The notes beneath the pieces are model-generated. The model saw only the letters and a program-made list of their open reading frames with translations, was not told where the DNA came from and did no database searches. Positions 33,694-44,916 of a DNA stretch of 64,000 bases are shown here, in pieces. This DNA comes from Gaeumannomyces sp. JS-464 (Eukaryota; Ascomycota; Sordariomycetes; Magnaporthales; Magnaporthaceae): positions 11,489,501-11,553,500 of the forward strand of contig NGZR01000001.1 in the NCBI GenBank assembly GCA_002197995.1, given 5' to 3'. Every line of letters starts with the position of its first letter. Position 1 is the first letter of the stretch. The translations under genes were made by a program, and so were the position numbers.

Positions 33694-34683
33694 ATGCATG
33701 TTTCTAACCTCCTGACCACAATCGTCTGCATCGCCAGCTTCTCGAGCTCTGCCTTCGCGGAGCACGAAGATAACCGCGCTCGACGGTAAGTTACCACTCC
33801 ATCGCGACTTTTGGAGTGGGTACAGGTGTCCTACAGAACATCCGACATCAGTCAAGTCTGGCGATGTGTATCCCCCTGGGGCGGAGGCGTTCCACGCTCC
33901 GCCGGTGGGCCCGGCAGCCGTGAGAAAGCGCCGCTTTCCGCGGGGCGCTCTGCCGAGAATCTACCGTGCTTCCGTACTGGCGGACAGGCAGGCGGGAACT
34001 CCCCCGGCCCAATCCCCACCGAAGCAAGGGTCAAAAGGAAACAGGACGCCAGCCGGAGCCACGGACAAGGAGTCGAATGTCAAGACTCCCGGCAAGACTC
34101 CCGGCAAGAGCACTAAAAAGACTACTCGCAAGACTACCCGCAAGTCTTGCCCTGCAGTCAAAAATACAAAGAAGCCAAAGAACACCCGCATCAAGCGCGG
34201 CGACGAGAGCGCGCAGCCGAGTCCTGGCAGCGACTCATCGAACTCGGGCGTCACAGACTGCTCGATGGACCCTCGCGACAAATCCGTTCTTATCGAAATG
34301 GGCCAGAGGCAGTCCGTTATGCCCGACGAGGCGGTCCGTGTGACCGGCATCAACGGCTGCAGGCAATCTTCTTCTTTGGGCCCCAGGGGCGCACGGTCGC
34401 GCACATAAGTGCCGGCGACAAGTCCGAACCGAGCCAGGTGGAGAGGGCCGTGGAGCAGGCCAAGTATTATGGGAACACGGCGGCCGTCTCCATACGGGTG
34501 GCGGATGAGGGTTCGGAGAAGACGATCAAAGAAATATTGAGGATCTTGGCGTCCAAGGGGCTAGGCGAAATAAAGGTGGACACCAAAACCTACGAGCTTC
34601 TGCCCGAGGGAGAGGAATGGGAGTTCACTGTCGCCAAGAAGGACGGCGAGGAAAACGTCATCACTCAGGAGCGGACCGCGTAG
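33694..34683 (+). CDS. Secreted protein with CheD/CNF-like Cys-x14-His pair, one frame break
   Basis: Exon 1 (33694-33785) begins with a clear signal peptide (MHVSNLLTTIVCIASFSSSA, cleavage after AFA). A very short intron (33786-33825, 40 bp) fits the phase. Next come a basic, low-complexity, Lys/Thr-rich region with repeated KTPGK and KKTTRK units, a Ser-rich stretch, and a compact C-terminal domain. In that domain a Cys (codon 34358-34360) precedes a hydrophobic strand (AIFFFGPQGRT) and a His (34402-34404) in AHISAG, 15 residues after the Cys. This Cys/His spacing recalls the deamidase fold of CheD and CNF-type proteins; the link is inference from pattern only. One base is missing just after the Cys codon, so the domain is out of frame with the leader in this sequence. 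No close characterised homologue comes to mind. Confidence 0.66.
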
Positions 34684-35949
34684 TATCTTAAGAGGAGGGG
34701 CGTGGGGATTGCTGCTGGGATTAGCTTGCTGTAAGCGGGGCGAGGGATCTGGATCTGGTTTCTTGATTTTCTGCCCATTTCGTGTATCTCCTTCTACACC
34801 TTTACTTGTTTCTCTGATTGGTGGGTAGCGATGGAAACCGCAGATATGACGGCGGTGTCTCGGTGGGAATATAGAACGCATCTCTGTGGGAACGTAAAGC
34901 ACATCATCTCTCCCGTTCTCCGTACCAACCTGGAGCACGGTACTGGTGGTGGACTACCGGGTAGAGTTTTTCCAGTATTTGGGAGCGGGCGTTTTAACTG
35001 CTGCCCATTTTTCATCCATATCTTGCAGGGTGGTGCCGGGCTAAGAAAAAAAAAACACATGGGGGTTGATTTTAATCCAAAACATACAATATATCATTGA
35101 TACCTACTTGGTATATACATTAGCCCCATGTCTACACATATATCTCGAGAAGAGATCTAGCTTGCTTGCTCGGTGGATGGCAGAACACTCAAACTACAGC
35201 CGGGTGTTTACGGCTGCTATGTCAGCAATGGAGGTAGTTCCCTGATGTGCGCATCCACGTCAGCCGCTCGTCCAGTGCGGCCATGATGTGCTCGCTTTCC
35301 GGGTGTTCCTGGCCATTATGCGCCTGTCGATAGCCGTCAACCAGCCCTCAGCCCGGTCGATCTATTGCCGAGCCCGAATCTTGCTGGCGGTGGGACACTC
35401 GACGCAAGCAACCAATAACCACATGTCGTCGGGTTGACTGGCACTGCGACAAATAGCTCCGGCGGAAGTATCAAAATACGACGGAGCGGCTCCATCGGAG
35501 AAAGGGGTTGGGAGAGGACCTGAGACCGCCTCAGTCGGTGTACATTCACAGGGGCATTTCCCTATTCTCTACCCCTGATTGATATAACGGGCACCTTGGC
35601 CTGCAAAAGGCAGGTCACAGTCCGCAGGTAGCCAAGGATTGAAGTGCCGAAATTTAGGTATCCACTGTCTCGTTTTCAACAGCATCAGCGCATGCATTAC
35701 GCCAACCCACCAACAGACCATCGCAAGCCCACTTTCACCGCTGGATCGGGGTAATTGCGGTATGTGGTTTGGTAGGATCACTCATATCCGAGTCATTATT
35801 CTGCTTCCAACCTTCTGGGTCCACGGCGAGACGAGCGGGCTGCGTTACTACCGCGCTGGTGTGGTTCGGGAAAGTAGATGAGCTAGTGGTAGGAGCCGAG
35901 ACTCCCTTCTTCATATCTTGATTCTCTGCCCCCCTCTTTCCCGGTACGT
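34684..35949. other. Intergenic
   Basis: About 1.27 kb, no supported gene or RNA. Short A-runs and AT-rich stretches near 35040-35120 may be part of a 3' region. Confidence 0.4.
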
Positions 35950-37571
35950 ATGGAATCCTCCCACTCCCTTGCACCGAGATCTCCACCCACCGCTAGCGAT
36001 TTGGATACTAATGATGCTCACAACGATGCCGAAGACCTGTTGGCCACCATAGCCCTCGTCTGGCCCGGCTCCGCGTGCGCCCAGCAGTTCGAAGGGGCCA
36101 CACAGCCTATGATAGATAACTTTGGCCTCAGCGACAAATGCGTCGAGATTCTGAACACGGAACTTGCTCACTGCAATCCTTGGCTGTTCATGAAGACGGA
36201 TCGTTCGCTCGCCAGCGTCATCAATGTGCTGTCGCGGAGCGAGCTCGACGTGATTTGGCTCCCGCAGTGTCGCGAGGAGCTTTCGGCTCTGCGCGGAAAG
36301 CTGGTTTCGACCTGCACCACCCCCGAGGACGTGGTCCGCCACGAAGGCTTCGAGCTTCCGCGTAAGTACCGACGCGATGTTCCAGCGCCACGGGTGCACA
36401 GGACCGTTGCTGACCACGTTTTGTCGGAACAGCGACGTACTTCCTTGACCAGTTCGCCTACACCTTCGGCGTTAACTGCTACCGGCACCGGACCACCGGC
36501 CGATTCTGCGACGAGGTCTGGGCCGAGTGGCGGGCGGGCAAGGTGAAGCATGACGCGTGCGACCACTGCTTTCTCGGGAGTGTCACTGTCCAGCTGAGCT
36601 CACCACATGGATACTCCCAAGACAAAGCCGCGAAGGTGGCAAGCTTGACATCGTCCTGCAAGGCCACCGGATACAACTACGTCACCCCGACCGTGTACGC
36701 TAGAGTCGCGCCCCCTACGCCCACGGGCGCTGCTTCTGCGAGCAGCAAGGCTGCCGGAGTCTGCGAGCGCAAATACAAGATGAAGTCCGGCGACACCTGC
36801 CACGGGATTGCGCTTTCTCAGAATGCGTCATCCTACAGCGTCGTCCACAAAAATCCCCCGATGGACATCAACTGCGCCATAATGCCGAAGGCAGGAACTG
36901 AGCTGTGTCTTGAGAAAACGCCCTGTCACACTCACAAACTCCAGTGAGCCGCCCTTGCGCTAGGTCATTCGAGTGTATGCCCAAATAATTAAGTACTGAC
37001 GTGGGAGCTCTGCAGACCTGGCGAGTTTTGTCAGGATATTGCCAAAACTCACGGGATCTCGACCCAGCAATTAACTGCTCTGAACCCGATCCTCGACTCG
37101 ACATGCTCCAACATCAGGCGCTTCGAGGGATATGTTATCTGCGCCGGGCCTCCTTCGTAAGTTTTCGCGTCTGTCTCGGCCCGCTGTGCAACCGGCTGAC
37201 CCCCGGAAACCTGCAGCCTGCTCCCCGTCCCGCCCTCCCCAGCGCAGGTCCCTAGGCGCTCCCGGGTACGGCCCAAGACGCCGCTGAAGCCACACGCACC
37301 AAACACCCCCGAGCACTGCACGGGACCCCACAATGGCGTGGCGGCAACGGATCCGGACTTCATCGGGAGGCCCGCCTGGTTGGTGACGCCTCGCAGCATG
37401 GAACTCAGGAACATGTGCAGCCTCGTGGCTAGCAAGCATCGGATCCCCTACGACGACTTTATGCGGCTCGACCCGACGCTCGCCGAGCAGAGGGACTGCT
37501 ACCTGAAAGGCATGTACAGTTATTGTGTGAATGGGGAGGGAACTCGCCACTTTGCTGATGATGAACTTTGA
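35950..37571 (+). CDS. LysM-domain protein with three LysM-like modules
   Basis: Exons 35950-36361, 36433-36943, 37016-37156 and 37217-37571 join in phase to 472 residues. After a Cys-containing N-terminal region typical of long fungal LysM proteins (CDEVWAEWRAGK, CDHCFLGS), LysM-like modules lie at about residues 248-297 (KYKMKSGDTCHGIALSQNAS), 300-355 (LQPGEFCQDIAKTHGIS) and 410-455 (CSLVASKHRIPYDDFMRLDP). LysM modules bind chitin or related N-acetylglucosamine polymers; fungal secreted forms shield hyphae or dampen plant chitin sensing. The annotated start lacks a proper leader: the hydrophobic end of a signal peptide (LLATIALVWPGSACA, cleavage before QQFEG) is in frame, but its natural Met (MMLTTMPK) lies one base out of frame immediately upstream, near 36017-36035. 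A single-base loss there probably hides a secreted protein. Confidence 0.84.
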
Positions 37572-37912
37572 GATTCCAGCCCCTTTTTGGAGTACTTTTT
37601 TTTTCTGGAAGGGCCATCCCTGTCCCCGCCGTATGCACACCCCTGCAACATGCGGCACCAACAGCCAACTTATGGCACGTGCGCCCATCCTACCCGCGGG
37701 GCGGGGTGGGCGGCTCCGCCCATATGGAGATTTTGGCTGCAACGTTTGTGGAGAAGGGTCCCAGCGAGTGCCTGGACCGGCTCCACAGGGCTGTTCATCA
37801 CGACAACAAAAGCGTTTCCCAACTTCTTGCTCCATCCGCCCAGCCCCATCAGCTCGCTTGCCGGGATAAATCGACCGACAGGAGATGTTCACCCCGGCCA
37901 ATATCGGGCCCG
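37572..37912. other. Intergenic between convergent genes
   Basis: 341 bp between the LysM gene and the first acidic-tail paralogue. Nothing seen. Confidence 0.35.
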
Positions 37913-38801
37913 TCAGGTGACGGTCGCTTGTGCACCATCTTCCACGTCTGCCATTTGCTCCCCTTCCACTCCAGCTCGTCGTAGGACTCGAAGATCGATC
38001 GAGGTAGCCATGACGTACATCCAGCCAACATCCTCGGCCGTAGAGCCCTCCACCTCAGGAAAAACCTCCTCTTCGTCGTCGTCGTCCTCCTCCTCGTCCG
38101 AGTCCAGTGGTGTCGGTGGGCCTTTGGGGGCGGCATTGGTGATGACGACGTGGCCGTTGAGTAGATAGTGCTGATAGATGTTGGTCCACCTCACGCGGAT
38201 AGTATCGAGGCAGCCGCCATCGACATAAACGCAGTATCGGAAGCGCGGGCATTCCGCAACGACGGCTGGATCGTCACCCTCCCCATCGCGCTCGACCGAG
38301 CGCCCGGCGACCCGTTGGAGGAAGAGCTGGCGAACCGCGTCCTTGGAGGCGCCGTCGAGGGTCTTGCGATCCTCGACAATGGTCCATTGGAGATCGGGGC
38401 CCAGTTTGTCTTCCTGCTCCGACTCGCGCAGGTCTCTCGCCGCACTGGACTTTAAGATGGTAATAAAGGCCTTCCAGAGTGCGTCGTCGTCGTATGTGCA
38501 GCGGTAGATGACGAACCCCCATTTTTGATAGCCAGATCTGAGCGGACTACGCTATCGAAGCCTTCATCCATCACGGGGCAGCCGGTAGGTACTGGCGGGT
38601 AGGTAGCTGATGGCGACGCGTGATGAACGAGATGGCGGCAAGAAAGTAAAGACAATCACGGAGGGGTCTGGGCAAATCTTATACCTGGTAAGCCAAGGTG
38701 CAATCATCAAATACCATACCCTGGCTGACTTCCGTTCCCAGCAAAACAACATAGGCCGCTCCACCCAACAAGGCCCCGTCACTTCGGAGCACCAACAGCA
38801 T
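37913..38801 (-). CDS. Acidic-tailed fungal family protein, paralogue 1, frame-shifted
   Basis: Reading leftward from ATG 38799-38801, a short hydrophobic leader exon ends at a GTATAAG donor. The second exon opens with TGCPVMDEGFDSVVRSDLA and, after a one-base shift in the five-T run at 38522-38526, runs unbroken to TGA at 37913: FVIYRCTYDDDALW, LQWTIVEDRKTLDGASKDAV, CPRFRYCVYVDGG, an acidic block of Asp/Glu, and DVGWMYVMATSIDLRV. This matches, motif by motif, the neighbouring gene at 39.1-40.1 kb (WGFVIYRGVYDDDAAW, WTVMEDRETFDGASKDAV, PRFRYCIYVDRASFDSI), so the two are tandem paralogues. The family is widespread in ascomycetes and has no known function that I can name. Confidence 0.7.
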
Positions 38802-39079
38802 GAACTATGAACCCCGTTTCCTGGGCTATATGGACTTTTCGGCCTTCACGTAAGGCTTCCCTGCCTGACAGGAGCTCAGCATAAGGGTATGTCGCTCAAG
38901 GCTCAATGGAGTTAACTCGCCTCCGAATGGGACCGGCCTCCCCGCGCCACGGCTTCCATTGAATTTATTTTTTGTCTCCAATTCCGTTTTCTCTACGCAC
39001 CGTCGCAGAACTCCTATTATGACTGCTACCCGGACGAAACCCCCTGGCCCACCATCACCCTTGTGGTCTCACTCGCAGA

Positions 39080-40090
39080 TTAGCGAGAGCCACAGCGGGC
39101 TCGACAGCCCGGTTTGCCATCTTTTTTCTCGCGTGGGGGCACCTCTTGGCGCTCTTTTTGTGACAAGTCCAGCGATGAAAGAGGCGTATCACAACCGTTA
39201 CTGATGCCGTGATGCGGTCTGTTCGCCCTGTAGACATTCTGCCACTTCTCATCATCTGTTCCCCCCCTCTGAAGGACCTCGTAAATCCCCACAAGAGAGC
39301 GGACACCGACGTACGCCCACCCCACGTCGCAGGCGGTGTTGCCGTCGACAGGCGGGTACCAGTCTTCCTCGTCGTCGTCGTCATCGTCGTCGTCGTCAGG
39401 GCGGGGAGCCCAGTCCTCGTCATGGTGCCCGTGGGTGCCGTCGACGACAATGACCTCTCCGCCCAGGCGCCAGAAGCCCTCGTGCTCGCCATAGGGCCCG
39501 ACCCATGTCGCCGTGATGGAATCGAAGGAGGCGCGGTCGACGTAGATGCAGTACCGGAAGCGCGGTATTTCCTTGGCAACCCACGGGTCGAGCGTGTGCG
39601 ACGCGACCCAGCCGCGGAAGTGCTCGCGGACCGCGTCCTTGGACGCCCCGTCGAACGTCTCGCGGTCCTCCATGACGGTCCATTCGAGATGCGGCCACAA
39701 AAGTTCCTCTCTGTTGTAGAACTTTAGGGATTTGGCAAATCTATGCCTGAGGAGAGCAACCAGCCGCCCCCAGGCCGCGTCGTCGTCGTAGACGCCACGG
39801 TAGATGACGAAGCCCCATTTGGGGTAGCCTAGGCTCACAAAGTTGTTGACTAGGCGGCTAATATCTGAAGTGTCGTACTCAAAGCCCGGAGGACAACGCG
39901 GCCTAGTATTGGGGTCGAGGCGCATCGCGGCCAGGGGCGGACGAACGGTGGGACCTTGGACTGTGGCTGTGGCTGGGGATTGCAATTGAAAGATGACCTG
40001 GGCTTGCTGTTGCGGGGCAGGCGAGAACAGATTCTGTGCGTCGACGGATGAAAGGAGAAGGAAAGGCACCAGTAGCAGGGCCGAGAACAT
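39080..40090 (-). CDS. Acidic-tailed fungal family protein, paralogue 2, predicted secreted
   Basis: I place the start at ATG 40088-40090 because it gives a clean signal peptide (MFSALLLVPFLLLSSVDA, cleavage before QNLF); a more distal ATG at 40153 is open but unneeded. The 336-residue product has a Gln/Pro/Thr-rich N-terminal stretch, then the conserved block GYPKWGFVIYRGVYDDDAAW, the WTVMEDRETFDGASKDAV helix, RFRYCIYVDRASFDSI and a run of nine Asp followed by EED, encoded by a GTC/GTCATC-type trinucleotide repeat on the plus strand (about 39365-39405). A Lys/Arg-rich tail follows. The gene is unbroken, in contrast to its paralogue. Function is unknown. Confidence 0.8.
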   Translation of the reverse strand: MFSALLLVPFLLLSSVDAQNLFSPAPQQQAQVIFQLQSPATATVQGPTVRPPLAAMRLDPNTRPRCPPGFEYDTSDISRLVNNFVSLGYPKWGFVIYRGVYDDDAAWGRLVALLRHRFAKSLKFYNREELLWPHLEWTVMEDRETFDGASKDAVREHFRGWVASHTLDPWVAKEIPRFRYCIYVDRASFDSITATWVGPYGEHEGFWRLGGEVIVVDGTHGHHDEDWAPRPDDDDDDDDDEEDWYPPVDGNTACDVGWAYVGVRSLVGIYEVLQRGGTDDEKWQNVYRANRPHHGISNGCDTPLSSLDLSQKERQEVPPREKKDGKPGCRARCGSR

Positions 40091-40646
40091 GTTGTAGAAT
40101 GCGTATACCCCGAAGAGTGAGAAAAGACCGCCGCCTCGCTGGAAGGGAAACACCGACGCTTTTGTAGGTGGTATGACACGTTGGCTTTGAAGCCAAAAAC
40201 AACGGTATGGTGGGCCAGATGATGCCTGGAGCGGAGTCGATGTGTGGATGCGACACTACATGACCCCTTTCTCTTAATTACAGGGCATGCGCTGGAACCA
40301 ACAGACAGGTCAAAATGGGGTCATCCAGGCTTCAATGCATGGTATCCATGTTCGTTGATCGCTACAAAGGGGTATTTTCCAGTGTCCATCCGAGCCCGAG
40401 CTTACATGAACCTCTTGGGAATAGTCTCCTTCAGGCAGCAGCCTTCGTCGCTCCACATCCACCACATAGGCAATTGGTTTCCACCGCAGGTTCCATAGGC
40501 AGACGAACCGATCTTCCAAGTTCAGGCGGAGCCAAAACTTCAGGCCTGTCATGATCCATCGTCGAATAATTAGAGTAGCAATAAAGTGGAAAGGAATAAG
40601 GTGCGAAATAATGAACTCCGTTCGCCGTCCGCTCGTTAGGTATCCT
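40091..40646. other. Intergenic
   Basis: About 0.55 kb holding the promoter of paralogue 2 and the 3' side of the next gene. No other feature seen. Confidence 0.35.
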
Positions 40647-43382
40647 TCACCTGTCGGGCTCCTGCTTGATGTCCTCGACAAGGATCACGACCGTCAGGGT
40701 CGCCGCGTACGCCTCACGGATGGCGCACGACGTGCTGCAAAAGAAAAGTAACGGGTTAGCGCTTAGTCGCAAGAAGCAGAGACGGTGGAAAAAACTCACC
40801 ATGTCTTCCTCACATCCGCCACAACAGCATTCAACCCCCAGTGCGCACACCACGCGCGCGCCAGCACCTCGTTATCCGGCACGCCAAACGCCTCGACGAC
40901 CAGAATCTTGCTGTCGCCGGCCGGGTCCCTGACCACGGGTGGCGGGCGCTGCGGCATCTTGCCCCTGGCTGTCGATGACATCATGCCGCCCAGCGAGCTC
41001 GTCGACACGGCCCCCTCGCATGCCGCCGCCGTACATGCCGCCCCAGTCGCGGATCTCGACGACGCGGTCGACGGGGACGCTCGCGTACGCGTACTCGAAG
41101 AACAGCGGGTGCGGGCCCTCGACGCACGGCCACGCGCTCACAAACTCGACGTCGAAGCTGAGCCGCAGGGGCCACGAGACGCCGTCGATGGCGAACTGGA
41201 TCCCCGCGTCGAAGACGCCGACCCCGCCGGTGCCGTTGGGGACTGCTGCTGCTGCTGCTGGAGATGGTTGGCCTTCGCCGCCGAGCAACGCGGCCGAGGG
41301 ATTCATGTCCGGTGCCGTGGGCACTGGTCCGGGCGCGTTGATGCGGCGCAGCATGAGCTTCTCGACCCTGACCGTGTCCACAATCTCGCCCGTGCCGGCC
41401 GAGTCGCCTTGCGGCCTGGGCAGGTCGTAGTCGAGCACGGGAAGAACTCGGCGGGAGGGCCGAGCGGGTCCGACCGCTCGCGCATCGAGAGCACGTCGTC
41501 GGGCGACATGAGGCGCAGGCCCTGGAACTGCGGCTGCGGGGCAGGGGTGGAAGGCGATAGGGGGGCGGCGTCGGTAGAGGCGGGGGCCTGGAGCGGCGAG
41601 ACGGAGGCGCCGGCGGCGGGGTTGAAGCCTGGGCCGGCAAGCCTCGGCCGCCTGGTGCGTATCCTCGCAATCTGGGTGCGTGCCAAGTCACGCGTCGGGC
41701 GCGCGGGGCCGACCCAGCCGCCAACCTCGCGGCACGTCGGGGCCAGGACGCGGCCCACGACAGATGCAGACGACCAGTAGGTGTAGTTGCCCCTGTACTG
41801 GAAGCCGCAGCAGGGGTGCAGGTGGGTAAGTAGGGCCAGGTTATCGGTGGCGTGGTCCGGGTCGACGTCGATGAGAGAGTTCATCATCAGGAACGGGAAG
41901 CTCATGCCCGGCAAGACGAGACCGCTGAAGAAGGCCATGGCGTGGGAGCTGATGGCGCCGAGGGCATCTTCCGAGTCTTCGTCGGCCATGTTCTTGAGCA
42001 TGGCGGCCAGGTTGGGCCACTTCATCATCTGGGCGAAGCGCTTGAGCATAGACATCTGGCGCTTTTTGAGCTTGAGCCGCAGCTTGACCTGCTTAGCCGT
42101 GTCGCCGTAGTGGTCAATGCGCACGTTGTCGCGCCAGCGGCGGGACAGGGCTATGCTCCACTGGATAGTGGGCGGCAGCTGGGCCAGCACCTTCTCGCGA
42201 GGGTTTCGAGGTGCTGGCTCGAGTTGATGCGCAGATCAAGCTCGCAGCTGAGCAGGAGCTGGTGGAAGAAGCGCACGTACTGCTCGTGGTTCTGCTCGCC
42301 ACGATCGAATATGAAGCGCGTGGCGATGTGGTTGCGCGGATCCGAGAAGTCGATCCACAGCCAGGGCGCGACAGCACGCATGATCAGTCCGTGATCTGCT
42401 TGTCGAGCGTACGGTGCGGGCTGAGCAGTTTGTCAGGATCGCGCAGGAATTTCCCATACAGGTTGCGGTACATGAGCTTCTCGTCGCCGTCCTCTAGGCC
42501 GTGCCGTTCGAGGTCGTGCAGCCTCCACATGATAAGCTCGAGGTCGGCGTCGCGCAGGGCCACGCCCGTGTCGCGCAGGGTGAGGGCGGGTGGCAGCACG
42601 CTCGCGCGCGACACCCAGCGATTGAGCGCGACTGTGCCTGGGCGGGCGCCGAAGTGGAAGGCGAGACTCGGCTGCTCCAGCGTCTCCCACGGGCGCGCGG
42701 CGGGAGCGGGGGCCGGGCGGCCACTACTGGTGGTGCGGGTGGCGCCTGCGGCAACGGCCCAGCGCATGGTCATTAGCTGGGCCATGGCGTCATGCAGGTT
42801 TGCGGCGTCGGTAGCGGCGCCGCGCACGCCGGCTGAGGCGGTAGCAAACAGTGCATAGTAGCTCTCGGAGGCGTGCGGAACGGGCCGGCGGTGGCCAGTG
42901 AAGACGGGGGCGCCGCGCGACACGAGGTCCATGGCGTGGCCCAGCGTCAGGTCCTCGTCGCTCGGGACGTTGGAGGGCGGCCAGTCGGTCAGCGGCCCGC
43001 GCCTGCGTCTCCTCCGCCAAGTGCCGGCCGGGGCCGTGGAGTCGCGCCGAGCTTTGCCCTTGCCCTTGTCGGCACCGTCGTGCTTGGACAGCGGGCGTCG
43101 GACGGGACTGGCTGAAGACGCTGGCGAGGCCGAGTCGTCGCGGCGACGGGGGTCTCGGCCAGGGCCGGCTCCGAGTGCCTGCGGCGCTCCGGACTCCGCC
43201 TCTCATAGTCGTTGTCCTGCAGGCGCGTGGTCAGAGGGCGGCGACGCGCGTCAAAAAAAATCCCAGCGGCAACATACCCTCGAATCCTCGTTGTCGTCGT
43301 CATCGCGATAGTTGTCTTTGCGCCTCGATTTGGAGCGGAACAGCGACCCCAGAAGCCCCCTTCTTCCCTTTTCTTCGCTCAT
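40647..43382 (-). CDS. Large conserved ascomycete protein of unknown function, several frame breaks
   Basis: The start ATG at 43380-43382 opens a basic exon (MSEEKGRRGLLGSLFRSKSR) ending at a GTATGT donor after 35 codons. The last intron (40736-40799) splices KT to CTSCAIREAYAATLTVVILV and the stop at 40647. Between them family-like blocks follow in order: AMDLVSRGAPVFTGHRRPVP, LDKQITD, WIDFSDPRNHIATRFIF, LPPTIQWSIALSRRWRDNV, LHPCCGFQYRGNYTYW, LAPTCREVGGWVGPARPT, a Pro/Ser linker, and SKILVVEAFGVPDNEVLARA. The order matches a single long protein, but five one-base shifts separate the blocks, near 43150 (five G), 42389, 42195, 41445 and 41011 (five C). I recognise it as a conserved filamentous-fungal protein; the C-terminus alternates strand- and helix-like segments, but I cannot name a fold or role. 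Confidence 0.72.
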
Positions 43383-44916
43383 GGTTGTGGCCGGCTGCTC
43401 ATAATCGCGTTATCTTGGCTGGCGCGCCCAGCATTCACCACCGTTGGCCCAAGCCAGCAAAGATTTGCGCCCAGTGGACGCGAGGGGAGATGGTATCGCG
43501 GGCGGGGCAGCAGACAGAAAGGGTACGCGATAACACAAAAATGACGGCAGGCGTCCCAGGGTAGGCAGGCGGTTGGCAAGCTGAATGCCGGCAGGGATCG
43601 AGGTGATGCGCGTTAGTTGGGTTGGGTGAGATTGAGGGTCAGGCGGGAAGGATTGAGACGGTCGTAATCGCTGGTGGCTTGGGTTTTTCTGCCGCAGCTG
43701 CGCGACGTCACTCAACACCCTCACTCGCCCCGACGGCGGCCTCTGTTGCAGTCGGGGAGGCAGTGTCGTCGCAGGAGCAGGTGATGCGGGCTGAACAGGT
43801 GCTTCACGGGTCAGAAGAGCACGCCTCAATCATTGAGCTGTCGTCGGGCGACGCCGCTGCGCTGGCAAACGCCCGCGCCGACTGCAGCACCTTTGATCGA
43901 GCCGAGCGAGATTGATTGGCCCGCTGGAATCGCCCGGGTTTCAGGTGCTCAGGCTCTGGTCCAGCGGGCCACAAGCGGAGAGCGGTTGTCGCGGGCGACC
44001 GTTTGTCTGCACCAGTCCCTCGCCGCTTGCCCAATCAGACGCCCGCAAACGCAGTCTAAGCCCGCCCCACAGATGTCTTGGCACACTCAGCGCAGCGCCA
44101 GCTGCTTTGAGTTGCAGCCTCAGAGTCATAGAACTGACTTGTGGAAGCCGTTCGTCGAGCGTTTTGGCTTTCATTAATGATGCCCAAAGGTCAATGACCT
44201 CCAGTACTATGGTCCCTGATTCCCGGCGTAATAACGCCATCAATTTGATGTTTTCATGAACAAAGCTAGTTACGCCTTTGGTCGACGACGTGGCACATGG
44301 CAGCAACGTAGAAACCCATGATATCAATGAAATTCAACGTTCATAAGACGTATCATAAAACCAAACTAAAAATACCGTGACAACGCGCGTCATCGTTACG
44401 CATAGGAGCTTGTTGAATATCTTTGACATTTCTATTCCACTGCACAATTCTCTCCTCCTTCTTAGTTTCACCAACTTTCACACACAAAGACCAGACACCC
44501 CCGCAACCCACAGTACCACGTCCACGTGATGACTCCTCCAACTTTTGGTTTATCTGCTCTTTATACCACATATAAATATGTCATGGTCTACAAAAAAATT
44601 CGCTTGTAAGGCGGTGTAGACATCGCTCATCCCAAAGATGCCCAGAAAACTCGGATGGATAGCCGGGGCTTATACTTTTGGTCTTCCTCACCTGCCGTTT
44701 TCTCCATGACCACCACAACCAAGATCGAGCCTAGAGATGGCAGTGGGTGGCTGCGCGATTCTTTTCCCCTTCCCTTGCATTCTTTAAGTCAGTGCACCCC
44801 CTGTCCGCCACCATCACGGGCTCACAAACTCCGAATCGACGCACGTATTTCAATTCTACGGGATTCCATCAATTTTAATCCGTTTTCCTTACTTTTTGCT
44901 GCATTCGAACGCTAAA
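43383..44916. other. Intergenic, edge of the gene-rich region
   Basis: About 1.5 kb. Open frames exist but none has recognisable features. Base composition starts to fall after about 44.2 kb. Confidence 0.45.

Noticed and set aside
43622..44260. Several 90-130 codon frames upstream of the large gene
   Set aside because: They are mutually overlapping, without conserved features, and lie where a promoter and 5' UTR are expected.
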